Positions 51,278 through 61,300 of a stretch of DNA of 64,000 nucleotides are shown in pieces. The notes beneath the pieces were generated by a model. That model worked only from the letters and a program-made list of their open reading frames with translations, was not told the DNA's origin and made no database searches. The stretch is from Arthrobacter globiformis (GTDB lineage Bacteria > Actinomycetota > Actinomycetes > Actinomycetales > Micrococcaceae). Numbering within the stretch: the first letter of the stretch is position 1; the number at the start of each line of letters is the position of its first letter. Location: positions 3,410,001 through 3,474,000 of the forward strand of contig NZ_JAUSYZ010000001.1 of assembly GCF_030817195.1 (NCBI RefSeq), given 5' to 3'. Made by a program: the position numbers and the translations under genes.

Positions 51278-51356
51278 TTTCTCCCCTAGGAATAAAAAGG
51301 ATGACGACGGCGGAAATTCCCGCCGTTCCGGACTTCTTTACTATGTTACCGCTATG

Positions 51357-52709
51357 TCAGGCGCGGACTTGGCCCTCGCCCTGGACAATCCACTTCGTGG
51401 TCGTCAGCTCGGTCAGGCCCATCGGGCCGCGGGCGTGAAGCTTCTGCGTGGAGATGCCGACCTCGGCACCCAGGCCCAATTCGCCGCCGTCGGTGAACCG
51501 CGTGGACGCGTTCACGATGACCGCAGCGGAATCGATTTCCGCGATGAAGCGCTCGGCGTTTCGCAGGTCATTGGTCAGGATGGCTTCGGTGTGCCCTGTC
51601 GACCAGGCCCGGATGTGCTTCACGGCGTCGTCCAGGCTGTCCACCATGGCCACGGCCAGGTCCAGGTCCATGTACTCGGTGGCCCAGTCGTCTTCCGTTG
51701 CCGGCAGGGACTCCACCGACGCCGGAAGCGCAGCCCGCACGCGGTCATCGGCATGCAGCCGGACACCCGCCTTGCTCAGGGCTGCGGCGACCGCGGGCAA
51801 AACCGTGGAGCCGGAATGCACAAGGAGCGTCTCCACAGTGTTGCAGACGCTGGGGCGCTGCGTCTTGGCGTTGAGGAGGATCTCCACTGCCATGTCTTCA
51901 CTGGCTGACTCGTCGATGAAGATGTGGACGTTGCCCTCGCCGGTCTCAATGACCGGCACGGAGGAATTGTTGACGACGGTCTGGATCAGTTCACGGCCGC
52001 CGCGGGGAATCAGCACGTCGACGCGTCCGCGGGCACGCATGAGCACATTGGCGCCCTCACGGCCGTACTGGTCCACTGTCTGCACCGCATCGGCCGGCAG
52101 GCCAACGGACTCCAGGGCATCGCGCAGCACGCGGATGAGGGCCTCGTTGGTGAAGGCTGCGGCCGAACCGCCGCGGAGGATCACGGCGTTGCCGCTCTTA
52201 AGCGCCAGGCCGGCGATGTCCACCGTCACGTTCGGACGCGCCTCGTAAATGGCCGCCACGACGCCCATGGGGACGTTCACCTGGCGCAGGCGCAGGCCGT
52301 TGGGCAGGGTCTGTCCGCGCACCACATTGCCCACTGGATCGGGCAGCCCCGCCAGGTTCTCCAGGGCGTCGGCGAGGGCGGAAATGCGGGTCTCGTTCAG
52401 GGTCAGCCGGTCCAGGAGGGCGGCGGACGTGCCGTTGGCGCGGCCCGCTTCCACGTCCTTGGTGTTCGCGGCCAGGATCTGCTGCTTGTTTGCGAGCAGG
52501 GCGCCCCCGATGGCGCGCAGGGCCTTGTCCTTCCAGGCCCGGTTGGCGCGGCCCATGCTGCGGGCGGCCTGGCGGGAACGGTCGGCGATGGCGTAGACGG
52601 CCGACTCGACGTCAGCCGGTGCGGGCTGGCTGTCTGCCGGCAGGGAGGGGACCTTCGTAGCGTCGTTGGATGTCTCAGCTGCTTGGTTCATCAGTGCCTC
52701 AGTCATCAT
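51357..52709 (-). CDS. proA: Glutamate-5-semialdehyde dehydrogenase (gamma-glutamyl phosphate reductase)
   Basis: Second enzyme of proline synthesis, reducing gamma-glutamyl phosphate. 450 residues with the usual SRQAARSMGRANRAWKDKAL start of homology, RQVNVPMGVVAAIYEARPNV, GGSAAAFTNEALIRVLRDAL, and the catalytic Cys in AKTQRPSVCNTVETLLVH. Two ATGs stand in tandem at 52704-52709; a third at 52689-52691 has GAGG six bases upstream and may be the true start. It lies 24 bases after proB, in one operon. Confidence 0.94.
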   Translation of the reverse strand: MMTEALMNQAAETSNDATKVPSLPADSQPAPADVESAVYAIADRSRQAARSMGRANRAWKDKALRAIGGALLANKQQILAANTKDVEAGRANGTSAALLDRLTLNETRISALADALENLAGLPDPVGNVVRGQTLPNGLRLRQVNVPMGVVAAIYEARPNVTVDIAGLALKSGNAVILRGGSAAAFTNEALIRVLRDALESVGLPADAVQTVDQYGREGANVLMRARGRVDVLIPRGGRELIQTVVNNSSVPVIETGEGNVHIFIDESASEDMAVEILLNAKTQRPSVCNTVETLLVHSGSTVLPAVAAALSKAGVRLHADDRVRAALPASVESLPATEDDWATEYMDLDLAVAMVDSLDDAVKHIRAWSTGHTEAILTNDLRNAERFIAEIDSAAVIVNASTRFTDGGELGLGAEVGISTQKLHARGPMGLTELTTTKWIVQGEGQVRA

Positions 52710-52732
52710 TCAAGTCTAGGCGAGTCCGGCCC

Positions 52733-53905
52733 TTAGACCAGAACCAGGTCGTCAACGTGAACAACCTCACGGTCGAAACCGCGGCCCAGGGACTCCCCCA
52801 GTTCCACGGTGGAGCGGCCCAGCATTTGCGGCAGTTCGTCGGCTGAATAGTTGACCAGGCCGCGGGCAATGACGGTGCCGTCGGGCGCAACCATTTCGAC
52901 GGCGTCGCCCGATTCAAAGTGGCCTTCAACTGACGTAATACCCGCCGGCAGCAGCGAGGCACCGTGGTCCCGGACGGCGGCCACAGCGCCGTCGTCGAGA
53001 AGCAGGCGGCCCTGCACGTGCGCCAGGTGGGCAAGCCACATCATCCGCACGGACTTGCGGCCGCTGTTGACGGAGAACCACGTTCCCACGTCTTCGCCGG
53101 CCAGGGCGGCGGCCGCATTGGCCGTCGACGTGACGAGGGCGGGAATGCCCGAATCGGCGGCCATCGTGGCGGCCTCGACCTTGGTCTGCATGCCGCCGGT
53201 GCCGACGCCGGCCTTGCCCGGGGTGCCGATGTTGACGCCTTCCAGGTCCTGGGGGCCGTCAACCTGCGGGATCCGCTTGGCCCCCTTGGCGGGCGGGCCG
53301 TCGTAAAGGGAGTCGACGTCGGAAAGCAGCACCAGCGCATCGGCACGGACCAGGTGGGCCACGAGGGCCGAGAGCCGGTCGTTGTCGCCGAAGCGGATCT
53401 TGTGGGTGGCTACGGTGTCATTCTCGTTGACCACGGGAACCACGCCCAGGTTCAGCAGACGGTTCAATGCCCGGAACGCGTTCTGGTGGTGGCTGCGCCG
53501 CATCAGGTCATCCGCGGTCAGCAGCACCTGGCTCACGGTCACGCCGTGCGCCGCGAAGGCGTGGGTGTAGCGGGCCATGAGCAGCCCCTGTCCAACGCTG
53601 GCTGCGGCCTGCTGCGTTGCCAGGTCGCGCGGGCGCTTGATAAGGCCCAGAGGTGCCAGCCCCGCTGAGATGGCACCGGAGGAAACCAGAATGATTTCGG
53701 TGCCCTCGTTGCTCTTGGCGGCCAGCGCATTGGAGAGTTCGATCAACGCCTCTTCGGAGATTCCGCCCTTGATGCTTGTGAGCGACGACGATCCGACCTT
53801 GACGACAATGCGGCGGGCCCTGGCGAGCATGCTGCGGTCGTCGGTTCTTGGTTCCTCGATGACAATTGCGGAATTATCAGACACGTGTGCGGGTTCACTC
53901 CTCAT
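52733..53905 (-). CDS. proB: Glutamate 5-kinase
   Basis: First enzyme of proline synthesis, phosphorylating glutamate; feedback-inhibited by proline in most bacteria. 390 residues: amino-acid-kinase domain from RRIVVKVGSSSLTSIKGGIS, PVVNENDTVA and GTGGMQTKVEAATMAADSGI, then a C-terminal PUA domain (SLLPAGITSVEGHFESGDAV). The ATG at 53903-53905 overlaps the obg stop by 11 bases; a GTG at 53884 is a possible alternative. It is followed closely by proA. Confidence 0.94.
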   Translation of the reverse strand: MRSEPAHVSDNSAIVIEEPRTDDRSMLARARRIVVKVGSSSLTSIKGGISEEALIELSNALAAKSNEGTEIILVSSGAISAGLAPLGLIKRPRDLATQQAAASVGQGLLMARYTHAFAAHGVTVSQVLLTADDLMRRSHHQNAFRALNRLLNLGVVPVVNENDTVATHKIRFGDNDRLSALVAHLVRADALVLLSDVDSLYDGPPAKGAKRIPQVDGPQDLEGVNIGTPGKAGVGTGGMQTKVEAATMAADSGIPALVTSTANAAAALAGEDVGTWFSVNSGRKSVRMMWLAHLAHVQGRLLLDDGAVAAVRDHGASLLPAGITSVEGHFESGDAVEMVAPDGTVIARGLVNYSADELPQMLGRSTVELGESLGRGFDREVVHVDDLVLV

Positions 53906-55484
53906 GTTGGGTGTTCAGTCCACTCTCCTTGAGCGGCCGTGCTGCACGGCGCCCACTGACTGATTCGGTCCAGATGCCCGCCTTGCGCTCGGCTTCCAGC
54001 TCGGCACGCGCCGCTGCTTTGGCCTCACGGCGTTCGATCTGTTCCTCACGCTTCTGGCCGCGGGTGGGACGGTCGCCGATGTCTGCGAACCGGACGTCCG
54101 TGCCGCGCGGCGAAGCCAGCAGCTCGGCGCCAGCCATCATGGTCGGCTCCCAGTCGAACACCACGCCGTCGTCCTCACCGATCACTACGGTGTCGCCGGG
54201 CTTCGCGCCCTGCTTGAACAGCTCGGTTTCGACGCCGAGCTTGGCCAGCCGGTCGGCAAGGTAGCCAATGGCTTCCTCGTTGGTGAAGTCCGTCTGCTTG
54301 ACCCAGCGCACGGGCTTCTCGCCCAGCACGCGGAACAGCGGCTCCAGGTTCTTCTCCTCGCGGCGGATCCGGAAACCGGTCTCGTTGACGGCGCGGGGCC
54401 GGAGTACCGGTGCGTGCACCTTCGGCGGTGTGGCCTCCACACTGTCGCGGGCGGCCTTGACGATCTCCGCCATGGCAAATCCGAGTTGCCGGAGGCCTTC
54501 GTGGCTCGTGGCCGAAACCTCGAACACGCGGTAGCCCCTCGACTCCAGCTCCGGGCGGACGAACTCGGCCATGTCCTTGCCGTCAGGCAGGTCGACCTTG
54601 TTCAAAGCCACCAGCCGGGGCCGGTGGTTCAGCGGAACAACCTCGCCGTCGGTGCCGGCATAGCTCATATCGACGGCGTACTTCTCGAGTTCAGCTTCGA
54701 TGATGGCGAGGTCGGAGAGTGGATCTCTGTCAGATTCCAGCGTACCGCAGTCCAAAACGTGAACCAAAGCGGCGCACCGCTCGACGTGCCGCAGGAAGTT
54801 GTGTCCCAGGCCCTTGCCTTCGCTTGCGCCTTCAATGAGCCCGGGGACGTCGGCGATAGTGAAGCGCACGTCGCCCGCCTGCACGACGCCGAGGTTGGGG
54901 ATGAGGGTGGTGAAGGGATAATCGGCGATCTTCGGCCGGGCGGCAGACATCGCCGCGATCAGGCTGGACTTGCCGGCGGAGGGGAACCCCACCAGGGCGA
55001 TGTCGGCAATCGACTTCAGCTCGAGGACGATATCGCTGGCGTCACCCTCGATGCCAAGCAAGGCGAATCCCGGCGCCCGCCGCTTCTGGGAGGACAAGGC
55101 GGCGTTGCCCAGCCCGCCCTGCCCGCCGGACGCCGCGATGAATTCGGTGCCCTCGCCAACGAGGTCAGCAAGGACCTTGCCGTCCTTGGTCTTGACGACG
55201 GTTCCGTCCGGAACCGGCAGGACCAGGGTTTCGCCATTCTTGCCGCCGCGCCAGTCACCCATGCCGGGGCCGCCGTTGGTGGCGTGCCGGTGGGGTGCGT
55301 GGTGGTAGTCGAGCAGCGTGGTGGTCTGCGAGTCGACGCGCAGGATGACGTCGCCGCCGTCGCCGCCGTTGCCGCCGTCGGGGCCGCCCAACGGCTTGAA
55401 CTTCTCACGGTGCACGGAGACGCAGCCGTGGCCGCCGGTACCGCCCGATACGTGCAGTACTACCCGGTCTATAAAGCTCGCCAC
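53895..55484 (-). CDS. obg: GTPase Obg/CgtA
   Basis: 529-residue essential GTPase of 50S ribosome assembly and stress control. The Gly-rich Obg fold is first (VVLHVSGGTGGHGCVSVHRE), then the G domain with GFPSAGKSSLIAAMS (P-loop), TTLIPNLGVV (switch I), ADVPGLIEGASEGKGLGHNF (switch II) and NKVDLPDGKD, and the C-terminal OCT domain around residues 370-440. A GTG start at 55482-55484 follows GAGGAGA. It is the usual neighbour of rpmA, after a strong terminator. Confidence 0.97.
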   Translation of the reverse strand: MASFIDRVVLHVSGGTGGHGCVSVHREKFKPLGGPDGGNGGDGGDVILRVDSQTTTLLDYHHAPHRHATNGGPGMGDWRGGKNGETLVLPVPDGTVVKTKDGKVLADLVGEGTEFIAASGGQGGLGNAALSSQKRRAPGFALLGIEGDASDIVLELKSIADIALVGFPSAGKSSLIAAMSAARPKIADYPFTTLIPNLGVVQAGDVRFTIADVPGLIEGASEGKGLGHNFLRHVERCAALVHVLDCGTLESDRDPLSDLAIIEAELEKYAVDMSYAGTDGEVVPLNHRPRLVALNKVDLPDGKDMAEFVRPELESRGYRVFEVSATSHEGLRQLGFAMAEIVKAARDSVEATPPKVHAPVLRPRAVNETGFRIRREEKNLEPLFRVLGEKPVRWVKQTDFTNEEAIGYLADRLAKLGVETELFKQGAKPGDTVVIGEDDGVVFDWEPTMMAGAELLASPRGTDVRFADIGDRPTRGQKREEQIERREAKAAARAELEAERKAGIWTESVSGRRAARPLKESGLNTQHEE

Positions 55485-55555
55485 GGTGAATCTCCTCTAT
55501 TGCTAACTCGGCCGTCTTGAACGTCCAAATTGATTGTAATGCGGTTAAAAGAACA

Positions 55556-55584
55556 GTGGAGCGGGCCATCATGGCCCGCTCCAC
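55556..55584 (-). terminator. Terminator between rpmA and obg
   Basis: GTGGAGCGGGCC (55556-55567), loop ATCAT, GGCCCGCTCCAC (55573-55584): 12 perfect pairs. On the minus strand TGTTCTTTTAA follows. It ends the rplU-rpmA unit. Confidence 0.88.
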
Positions 55585-55601
55585 CGGTTCAGATCCTGTT
55601 G

Positions 55602-55865
55602 TTACTCTGCAGCTGCAGCTGCAACGATGTTCACGACCCGACGGCCGCGGCGGGTGCCGAATTCAACAGCGCCTGCCTGCAGTGCGAACAGCGTGTCGTC
55701 GCCACCGCGGCCAACGCCTGCACCGGGGTGGAAGTGGGTGCCGCGCTGGCGAACGATGATCTCGCCTGCGGAAACTACCTGGCCGCCGAAGCGCTTGACG
55801 CCGAGGTACTGGGCGTTGGAGTCACGACCGTTGCGAGTGGAGCTCGCGCCTTTTTTATGTGCCAT
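55602..55865 (-). CDS. rpmA: 50S ribosomal protein bL27
   Basis: 87-residue protein of the large subunit near the peptidyl transferase centre. MAHKKGASSTRNGRDSNAQY is the standard start without an N-terminal cleavage extension, and GTHFHPGAGVGRGGDDTLFA follows. It is 60 bases downstream of rplU on the same strand and is followed by a strong terminator. Confidence 0.98.
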   Translation of the reverse strand: MAHKKGASSTRNGRDSNAQYLGVKRFGGQVVSAGEIIVRQRGTHFHPGAGVGRGGDDTLFALQAGAVEFGTRRGRRVVNIVAAAAAE

Positions 55866-55925
55866 TTGGAATGCCTGCCTTTAAATTCTGGGGAATCTGC
55901 TGAAAACCTGAACAGTAACCGTCGG

Positions 55926-56234
55926 TTACTTGATACCGGTGATCTTGACCTTGGTCAGTTCCTGACGGTGACCCTGGCGCTTCTTGTAACCGGTCTTGTT
56001 CTTGAACTTCTGGATGACGATCTTCGGACCACGAAGGTCCTGGAGGATCTCAGCCGTAACCGTTACCTTGGCCAGGTCCGCAGCTGCGGAGGTGACCTTG
56101 TCGCCGTCTACCAGGAGCAGCGCGGGCAGCTCAATGGTGCTGCCGGCTCCACCGGCGACGCGGTTCAGGGTAACGAAGTCTCCAACGGAAACCTTCTCTT
56201 GGCGGCCGCCTGCGCGGACAATCGCGTACACCAC
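55926..56234 (-). CDS. rplU: 50S ribosomal protein bL21
   Basis: 102-residue large-subunit protein: VYAIVRAGGRQEKVSVGDFV, then LRGPKIVIQKFKNKTGYKKR and QGHRQELTKVKITGIK. The GTG at 56232-56234 gives the usual length and N-terminus (MVYAIVRAGG); a GTG four codons upstream is possible. Operon with rpmA. Confidence 0.97.
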   Translation of the reverse strand: MVYAIVRAGGRQEKVSVGDFVTLNRVAGGAGSTIELPALLLVDGDKVTSAAADLAKVTVTAEILQDLRGPKIVIQKFKNKTGYKKRQGHRQELTKVKITGIK

Positions 56235-56425
56235 TTGGGCACTCACTTCTCTCGACGTCTATTACTAAATTTGCGTGCGGAACCTGGGTCCAATGATTGG
56301 CCTGGCTCTCGCTGTGCCTCAACGCCGTGGATTGCCCGGGGGGAACCCGTGAGCTATCCCAGGAACAAGCCCGATTGGACGATCCCGGGTCATAACCCAA
56401 GTGTTGGCGTAAGCACCGAAGATCT

Positions 56426-56455
56426 AGAATACGCTAATTCCGTCGTCGGCCGCAA
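56426..56455 (-). promoter_or_regulatory. Probable rplU promoter
   Basis: On the minus strand TTGCGG (56450-56455) and TATTCT (56426-56431) are separated by 18 bases. This would give a 5' untranslated region of roughly 180 bases before rplU, long enough for an L21 leader, though I did not recognise a defined structure. The remaining 107 bases up to thiD-tenA show nothing. Confidence 0.45.
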
Positions 56456-56562
56456 ATGAGGCTGGCACCGGCGGGTTGTCCGTGATAGGCGCCACACGGG
56501 CGCTGTTCCGGACATCCGATGCCGTGCGCGACTATCTTACCCGGCGCAGCGCGCACTTCCGC

Positions 56563-58128
56563 TCAGCTGTGACGGCTCGGCGCGTCGAAGAATTCCACCT
56601 CGTAGCGGCAGGACTGCCGGAACGCGGTGATCATCGCTTCACGCTCCCCCGCCGACGCGGCCCGGCCGGCGTCGTCGGCGATTTCGATGGCCCGCAGGGT
56701 CGCGGCAGCGAACTCCTCGTCAGCGTATGTCCGCAGCCACTCGGCGTACGGGTGCCCGGCCTGCGCCCCGGCGGCCACATATTCGGCGTGCAGGGTCTCT
56801 CCCACCTCGGCGTACAGCCAGAAGCAAGGCAGGACCGCGGCGACCAGTACGGCGTAACTGCCGCCCGCCGAAGCCGCGACCAGATGATCCACGTACGCCT
56901 TCGTGACCGGGCCAAGCTCCGTCTGCACGGTGCGCGTACTGAGCCAGTTGCGGTGCAATTCCGATTCAACTTCAAGGCATTGCTGGGCCGAGCGCGCCCA
57001 GAACAGCTGCTCGGACTCGGTTGGCGCGAGTGCGCTGGCCCGCGCCAGGACACGGGAGTAGCCGTTGAGGTAAATGGCATCCTGGGCCAGGTAGTACGCG
57101 AATTCCCGCTCCACCAGGGTGCCTTCGGCGAGTCCACGGATGAAGCCCAGGCCATAGATGGCTTCCAGGTCGGCAACGGTCTCAGCGCGCAGCAGTTCCG
57201 CGAACCCGCCCTTCCGTTCGGGCTGGGCCAGGTGGTGGAAGTGGTTGATCGGTCCGTTGCCTGCGCCGACCTCCAGCTGCCCGGAGGTACGGAGGGCCCC
57301 GGCCAGCCAGGGCTTGACCGCCCGCAGTGACGCCTCCCAGTCGCCCAGCCGTGCCTGGGCCGTGGCCATGGCCGAGGAGAGCGAGCACCCGGTGCCGTGG
57401 CTGTTCCGCGTGATGATCCGTTCGCCCGCAAACTCCACCGCCTCCGCAGACAGCAGCCCGGCCGTGTTCACGAGGGCATCCGGACAGGTTGAGCCGTTCA
57501 GGTGACCGCCTTTGACGAGGACCGTGGCACCGGTCCGGGCCGCGAGCCGCCTGCCCTGGTCAAGGGCGCCGGTCCAGTCCGCGGCCTCCGGTTCCCCGAG
57601 CAGCATGGCCAGTTCGGGCAGGTTGGGGGTGATCAGGTCCGCCAGCGGCAGCAGTTCGCCGAGTGCTGCCTCCGCGGACTCCTGAAGGAGGCGGTCACCG
57701 CTGGTGGCCACCATCACCGGATCCACAACCACGACGCCGGGCCGCACCTTTTCGAGCCAGCTGCGGACTGCGGCAATCACTTGTGCATCGCCGAGCATGC
57801 CGATCTTCACGGCGTCCACCTGGATGTCGTCGCTGACGGCGTCCAGTTGCGCTGACAGGAAGGTTGCCGGCGGAACGTGCACGCCCCGCACGCCGGTGGT
57901 GTTCTGGGCGGTGAGGGCCGTTATGGCGGCCATTCCGTAGCCACCGTGGGCGGCAATACTTTTCAGGTCGGCCTGGATGCCTGCGCCGCCGGACGGATCC
58001 GAGCCCGCAATGGCCAGGACCCGGGGAATGTCGCGGGAGGTCGGAGCGGCCGGCGCCACGGTTTCCAGAAGGGAACCGGCAGCAGCCGCGGGTGCGGGCA
58101 GGAGTGATGCTGATGACAAGGAAGACAT
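56563..58128 (-). CDS. Fused hydroxymethylpyrimidine kinase ThiD and TenA-type thiaminase II
   Basis: 521-residue fusion for thiamine synthesis and salvage. Residues about 30-290 are ThiD, phosphorylating HMP twice: VLAIAGSDPSGGAGIQADLK, VDPVMVATSGDRLL and NSHGTGCSLSSAMATAQARL. Residues about 305-520 are TenA, which releases HMP from degraded thiamine: FIRGLAEGTLVEREFAYYLA, PCFWLYAEVG and YADEEFAAATLRAI. ATG at 58126-58128 sits directly against the end of a TPP riboswitch; a TTG at 58117-58119 lies nine bases after AAGGGA and is more credible as the start. Single gene unit on the minus strand. Confidence 0.93.
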   Translation of the reverse strand: MSSLSSASLLPAPAAAAGSLLETVAPAAPTSRDIPRVLAIAGSDPSGGAGIQADLKSIAAHGGYGMAAITALTAQNTTGVRGVHVPPATFLSAQLDAVSDDIQVDAVKIGMLGDAQVIAAVRSWLEKVRPGVVVVDPVMVATSGDRLLQESAEAALGELLPLADLITPNLPELAMLLGEPEAADWTGALDQGRRLAARTGATVLVKGGHLNGSTCPDALVNTAGLLSAEAVEFAGERIITRNSHGTGCSLSSAMATAQARLGDWEASLRAVKPWLAGALRTSGQLEVGAGNGPINHFHHLAQPERKGGFAELLRAETVADLEAIYGLGFIRGLAEGTLVEREFAYYLAQDAIYLNGYSRVLARASALAPTESEQLFWARSAQQCLEVESELHRNWLSTRTVQTELGPVTKAYVDHLVAASAGGSYAVLVAAVLPCFWLYAEVGETLHAEYVAAGAQAGHPYAEWLRTYADEEFAAATLRAIEIADDAGRAASAGEREAMITAFRQSCRYEVEFFDAPSRHS

Positions 58129-58129
58129 C

Positions 58130-58206
58130 CCTTCGCCGGTGCTAACCGGACAGGTTCAACGGGTTTGGATCTCAGCCGGCCCGTGCGCGGCACCCCGTGT
58201 CAGTCC
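58130..58206 (-). promoter_or_regulatory. TPP riboswitch (THI element)
   Basis: Minus strand: ACACGGGGTGCC, then CTGAGATCCAAACCCGTTGA and ACCTGT, CGGTTAGCACCGGCGAAGGGA. These are the diagnostic blocks of the thiamine pyrophosphate aptamer in correct order. The aptamer ends at the ribosome binding site of thiD-tenA (GAAGGGA), so TPP binding likely blocks translation start. 58207-58332 holds nothing else. Confidence 0.96.
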
Positions 58207-58332
58207 CCCAGCCTAGCGGTTCGTCCGGGCCGGGACACGGAATTTGACGTTTGCGACAGGCTTCCGCGGGCTGTGCCCCGCCGCCTGGACTTTGATCGAG
58301 CACTGGCCCGTGCCACATCCCCCGGGAACCCC

Positions 58333-58368
58333 AAAGGTCCGGCATCGCAGGCGCGGTGCCGGACCTTT
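58333..58368. terminator. Terminator downstream of the RNase E/G gene
   Basis: AAAGGTCCGGCA (58333-58344) pairs perfectly with TGCCGGACCTTT (58357-58368), 12-base loop. It lies 28 bases after the stop of the RNase E/G gene. Confidence 0.75.
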
Positions 58369-58396
58369 CCGTGAGTCAGCTCAGAGTTCGCTGGTC

Positions 58397-61300
58397 CTAG
58401 AGCTCTGAGGCAGGTACCCCGACGCCCAGGATGATGGGTTCGCTGGCGGACTGCTGAGTCGCCTTGGGCGTTCCCTGCGCATTGCCTGCCTCCGGCGCCT
58501 TGGCCTCGTGCGAGTGCCCGGCAGCTGCCATCGGAGCAACCTCGTGGTGTTCCACGGATGTCTCATTGGCTGCACCCTGGGCGCGGCTGGCACTGCGGTT
58601 GCGGCGCGGACGGCGGCTGTGGGACGGCGCAACAGGGCTTTCAGCGCGCTGGCCTTCCGGCTGCTGGCTCTCCGGCTGCTGGCTTGCCGGCCGGGCCGTG
58701 GCGGGAGCCTCCTCCTCGGCGGGGGCGGCCGGAGCACCGAGGTGCGCGAAGGCTTCCTCCAGGCGGTGCAGCGTCAGCGCCGGCGCTTCCTTGGCCGGCA
58801 CCTCGCTGTGATCGACAAACGGAAGAATGACTTTCTCGCCGCCGAAGGTGAGCACGGCGCCGGGCCGTCCGGAGACGCTCTCCGTTTCCGGAGCGCGGTG
58901 CACCACGGGGCTTTCCGGTCCTGCGGCCGCGGGTGCAGCCGGCCGTGCGGCCTCACCCGACGCTGCGGCGCTGTGCGCTGCTTCCTCGTGCAGGTGGGCG
59001 GCGTGGGCTGCTGCCGCGATGTTGGCAAGGGCAGCGCGGGTCGCTTCAGCCTTGGCGTGGCGTTCTGCTTCCGACGGTTCCGGGTGGTGCACGGCGGCAG
59101 GGGCAGCCGGTGCAGGCTCGAAGGACGGCTGTCCCCCCTTGCCGCGGCGGCGCTTCCGCTCGGAACGGGCAGGGGGCTGGACTTCTGCGCGGTGCACGTG
59201 GTGCTCCGCGGCCACGGTGTTGGCGCGGCGGTGCTCTACCGGCTCGTCATGGGTGACGACGCCCCGGCCGGCGCATGCCTCGCACTGCTCGCCGAAGACT
59301 TCCAGGAGCCCGGTGCCCATGCGCTTGCGCGTCATCTGCACGAGTCCCAGGGAGGTCACTTCGGCCACCTGGTGCTTTGTCCGGTCGCGGCCCAGGCATT
59401 CCACCAGGCGGCGCAGGACAAGGTCGCGGTTGGATTCCAGCACCATGTCGATGAAGTCGATGACGATGATGCCGCCGATGTCGCGCAGCCGCAGCTGGCG
59501 GACAACTTCCTCGGCTGCCTCCAGGTTGTTCTTGGTGACCGTCTCTTCGAGGTTGCCGCCGCTGCCGGTGAACTTGCCGGTGTTGACGTCAACCACAGTC
59601 ATGGCCTCGGTCCGGTCAATGACCAGCGAGCCGCCGGACGGCAGGAAGACCTTGCGGTCCAGGGCCTTGTGGATCTGCTCGTCAATGCGCCAGGCGGAGA
59701 AGATGTCCTCGTCCTTGGTCCACTTTTCGAGCCGGCCCACCAGATCCGGAGCAACGTAGGTGACGTAGGCCTCGATGGTGTCCCACGCTTCGTCGCCGGA
59801 CACGATCAGCTTGGAGAAGTCCTCGTTGAAGACGTCCCGCACCACCTTGATGGTCAGGTCCGGTTCGCCGTAGAGCAGTTCGGGGGCGAGTACCTTGGTG
59901 GACTTCGCCTGGCTCTCAATCCCCTCCCACTGGGCACGGAGACGGTTGATGTCGTGGGTCAGTTCCTCTTCGGAGGCGCCTTCAGCGGCCGTCCGCACAA
60001 TGACGCCCGCGTCCTCGGGGAGGCGGTCCTTGAGGATCCGCTTCAGGCGGTTCCGTTCGACGTCGGGCAGCTTGCGGGAGATGCCGGTCATGGACCCGCC
60101 GGGGACGTACACGAGATACCGGCCGGGCAGGGAGATCTGGCTGGTGAGCCGTGCACCCTTGTGGCCCACCGGATCCTTGGTGACCTGGACCAGGACGGAG
60201 TCGCCGGACTTCAGCGCGTTTTCGATCCGGCGCTGCTTGCCTTCAAGGGTGGCTGCGTCCCAGTTGACCTCACCGGCGTACAGCACGGCGTTGCGGCCGC
60301 GTCCGATGTCGACGAAAGCGGCTTCCATGGACGGCAGGACGTTCTGGACCTTGCCCAGGTAGACGTTGCCGATCAGGGAGTCCTGCTGCGTCTTGGAGAC
60401 GAAATGCTCAGCCAGGACGCCGTCTTCCAGGACGCCGATCTGGATTCTGTCGTCGCGCTGGCGGACGATCATCTGGCGGTCCACGGATTCCCGGCGGGCC
60501 AGGAACTCGGCCTCGGTAATCACGGTGCGGCGGCGGCCGGTGTCCCGCGATTCGCGGCGGCGCTGCTTCTTGGCCTCCAGGCGGGTGGATCCCTTGACGC
60601 TGGTCACGCGGTTGCTCGCCGGTGCCTCGCTGATGGTCCGCGGGGCGCGGACGCGGGTGACCGTGTTGGGGGGATCGTCGTCTCCCCCGCCGGTCAGTTC
60701 CAGGTCCTGGTCACCGCGGCGGCGGCGGCGACGACGGCGGGACGTCACGCCGTCTTCCGGCTGCGCACCCTCATCTTCGCCGGCTTCGTCGGAATCGTCT
60801 GTTCCATCATCGCCGTCGGTGACCTCGCGGTCGGTCCGGCTGCGGCCGCGGCGGCCGCGGCTGCGCCGCCGGCGGCGGCCGCCCTCGTCCTCCAGCTCAT
60901 CCTCGCCTTCCTCGGCGGCCGCGTCCTCTTTGGCTGGAGCGGCAGGGCGGATGACGGTGTTCAGGTCAGGGGCTTGGAAAATGATGGATGTAACTGAGGC
61001 AGGCTCCAGGAAGAGGGAACCCAGGTGCGACTGCCCGGCAGCCTCTTCTTCGGCCTCTTCCTCGGCAACGGCTTCCTGTGCAGCCGACTGCTCGGCAGGG
61101 ACTGCTCCGGCCGGCGCTGCCTGGGCTGCAGGGACGCCAGCGGCCGGGGCGGGCACCTCCGTCCGTCCGGTTGATGCCGCCTCAGCGGAAGTCACGGCAG
61201 CGGCAGGCTCGGCAGACTCCGCCGGCTCAGCGGGGCTTTCGGCCGGCTCCGCGGCTTTCGGCTTTGTTGCCCGGCGGCGGCGCACAGGCTTTGACTCGGC

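Noticed and set aside
58508..60997. 829-codon plus-strand frame opposite rne
   Set aside because: Shadow of the RNase E/G gene caused by high GC.
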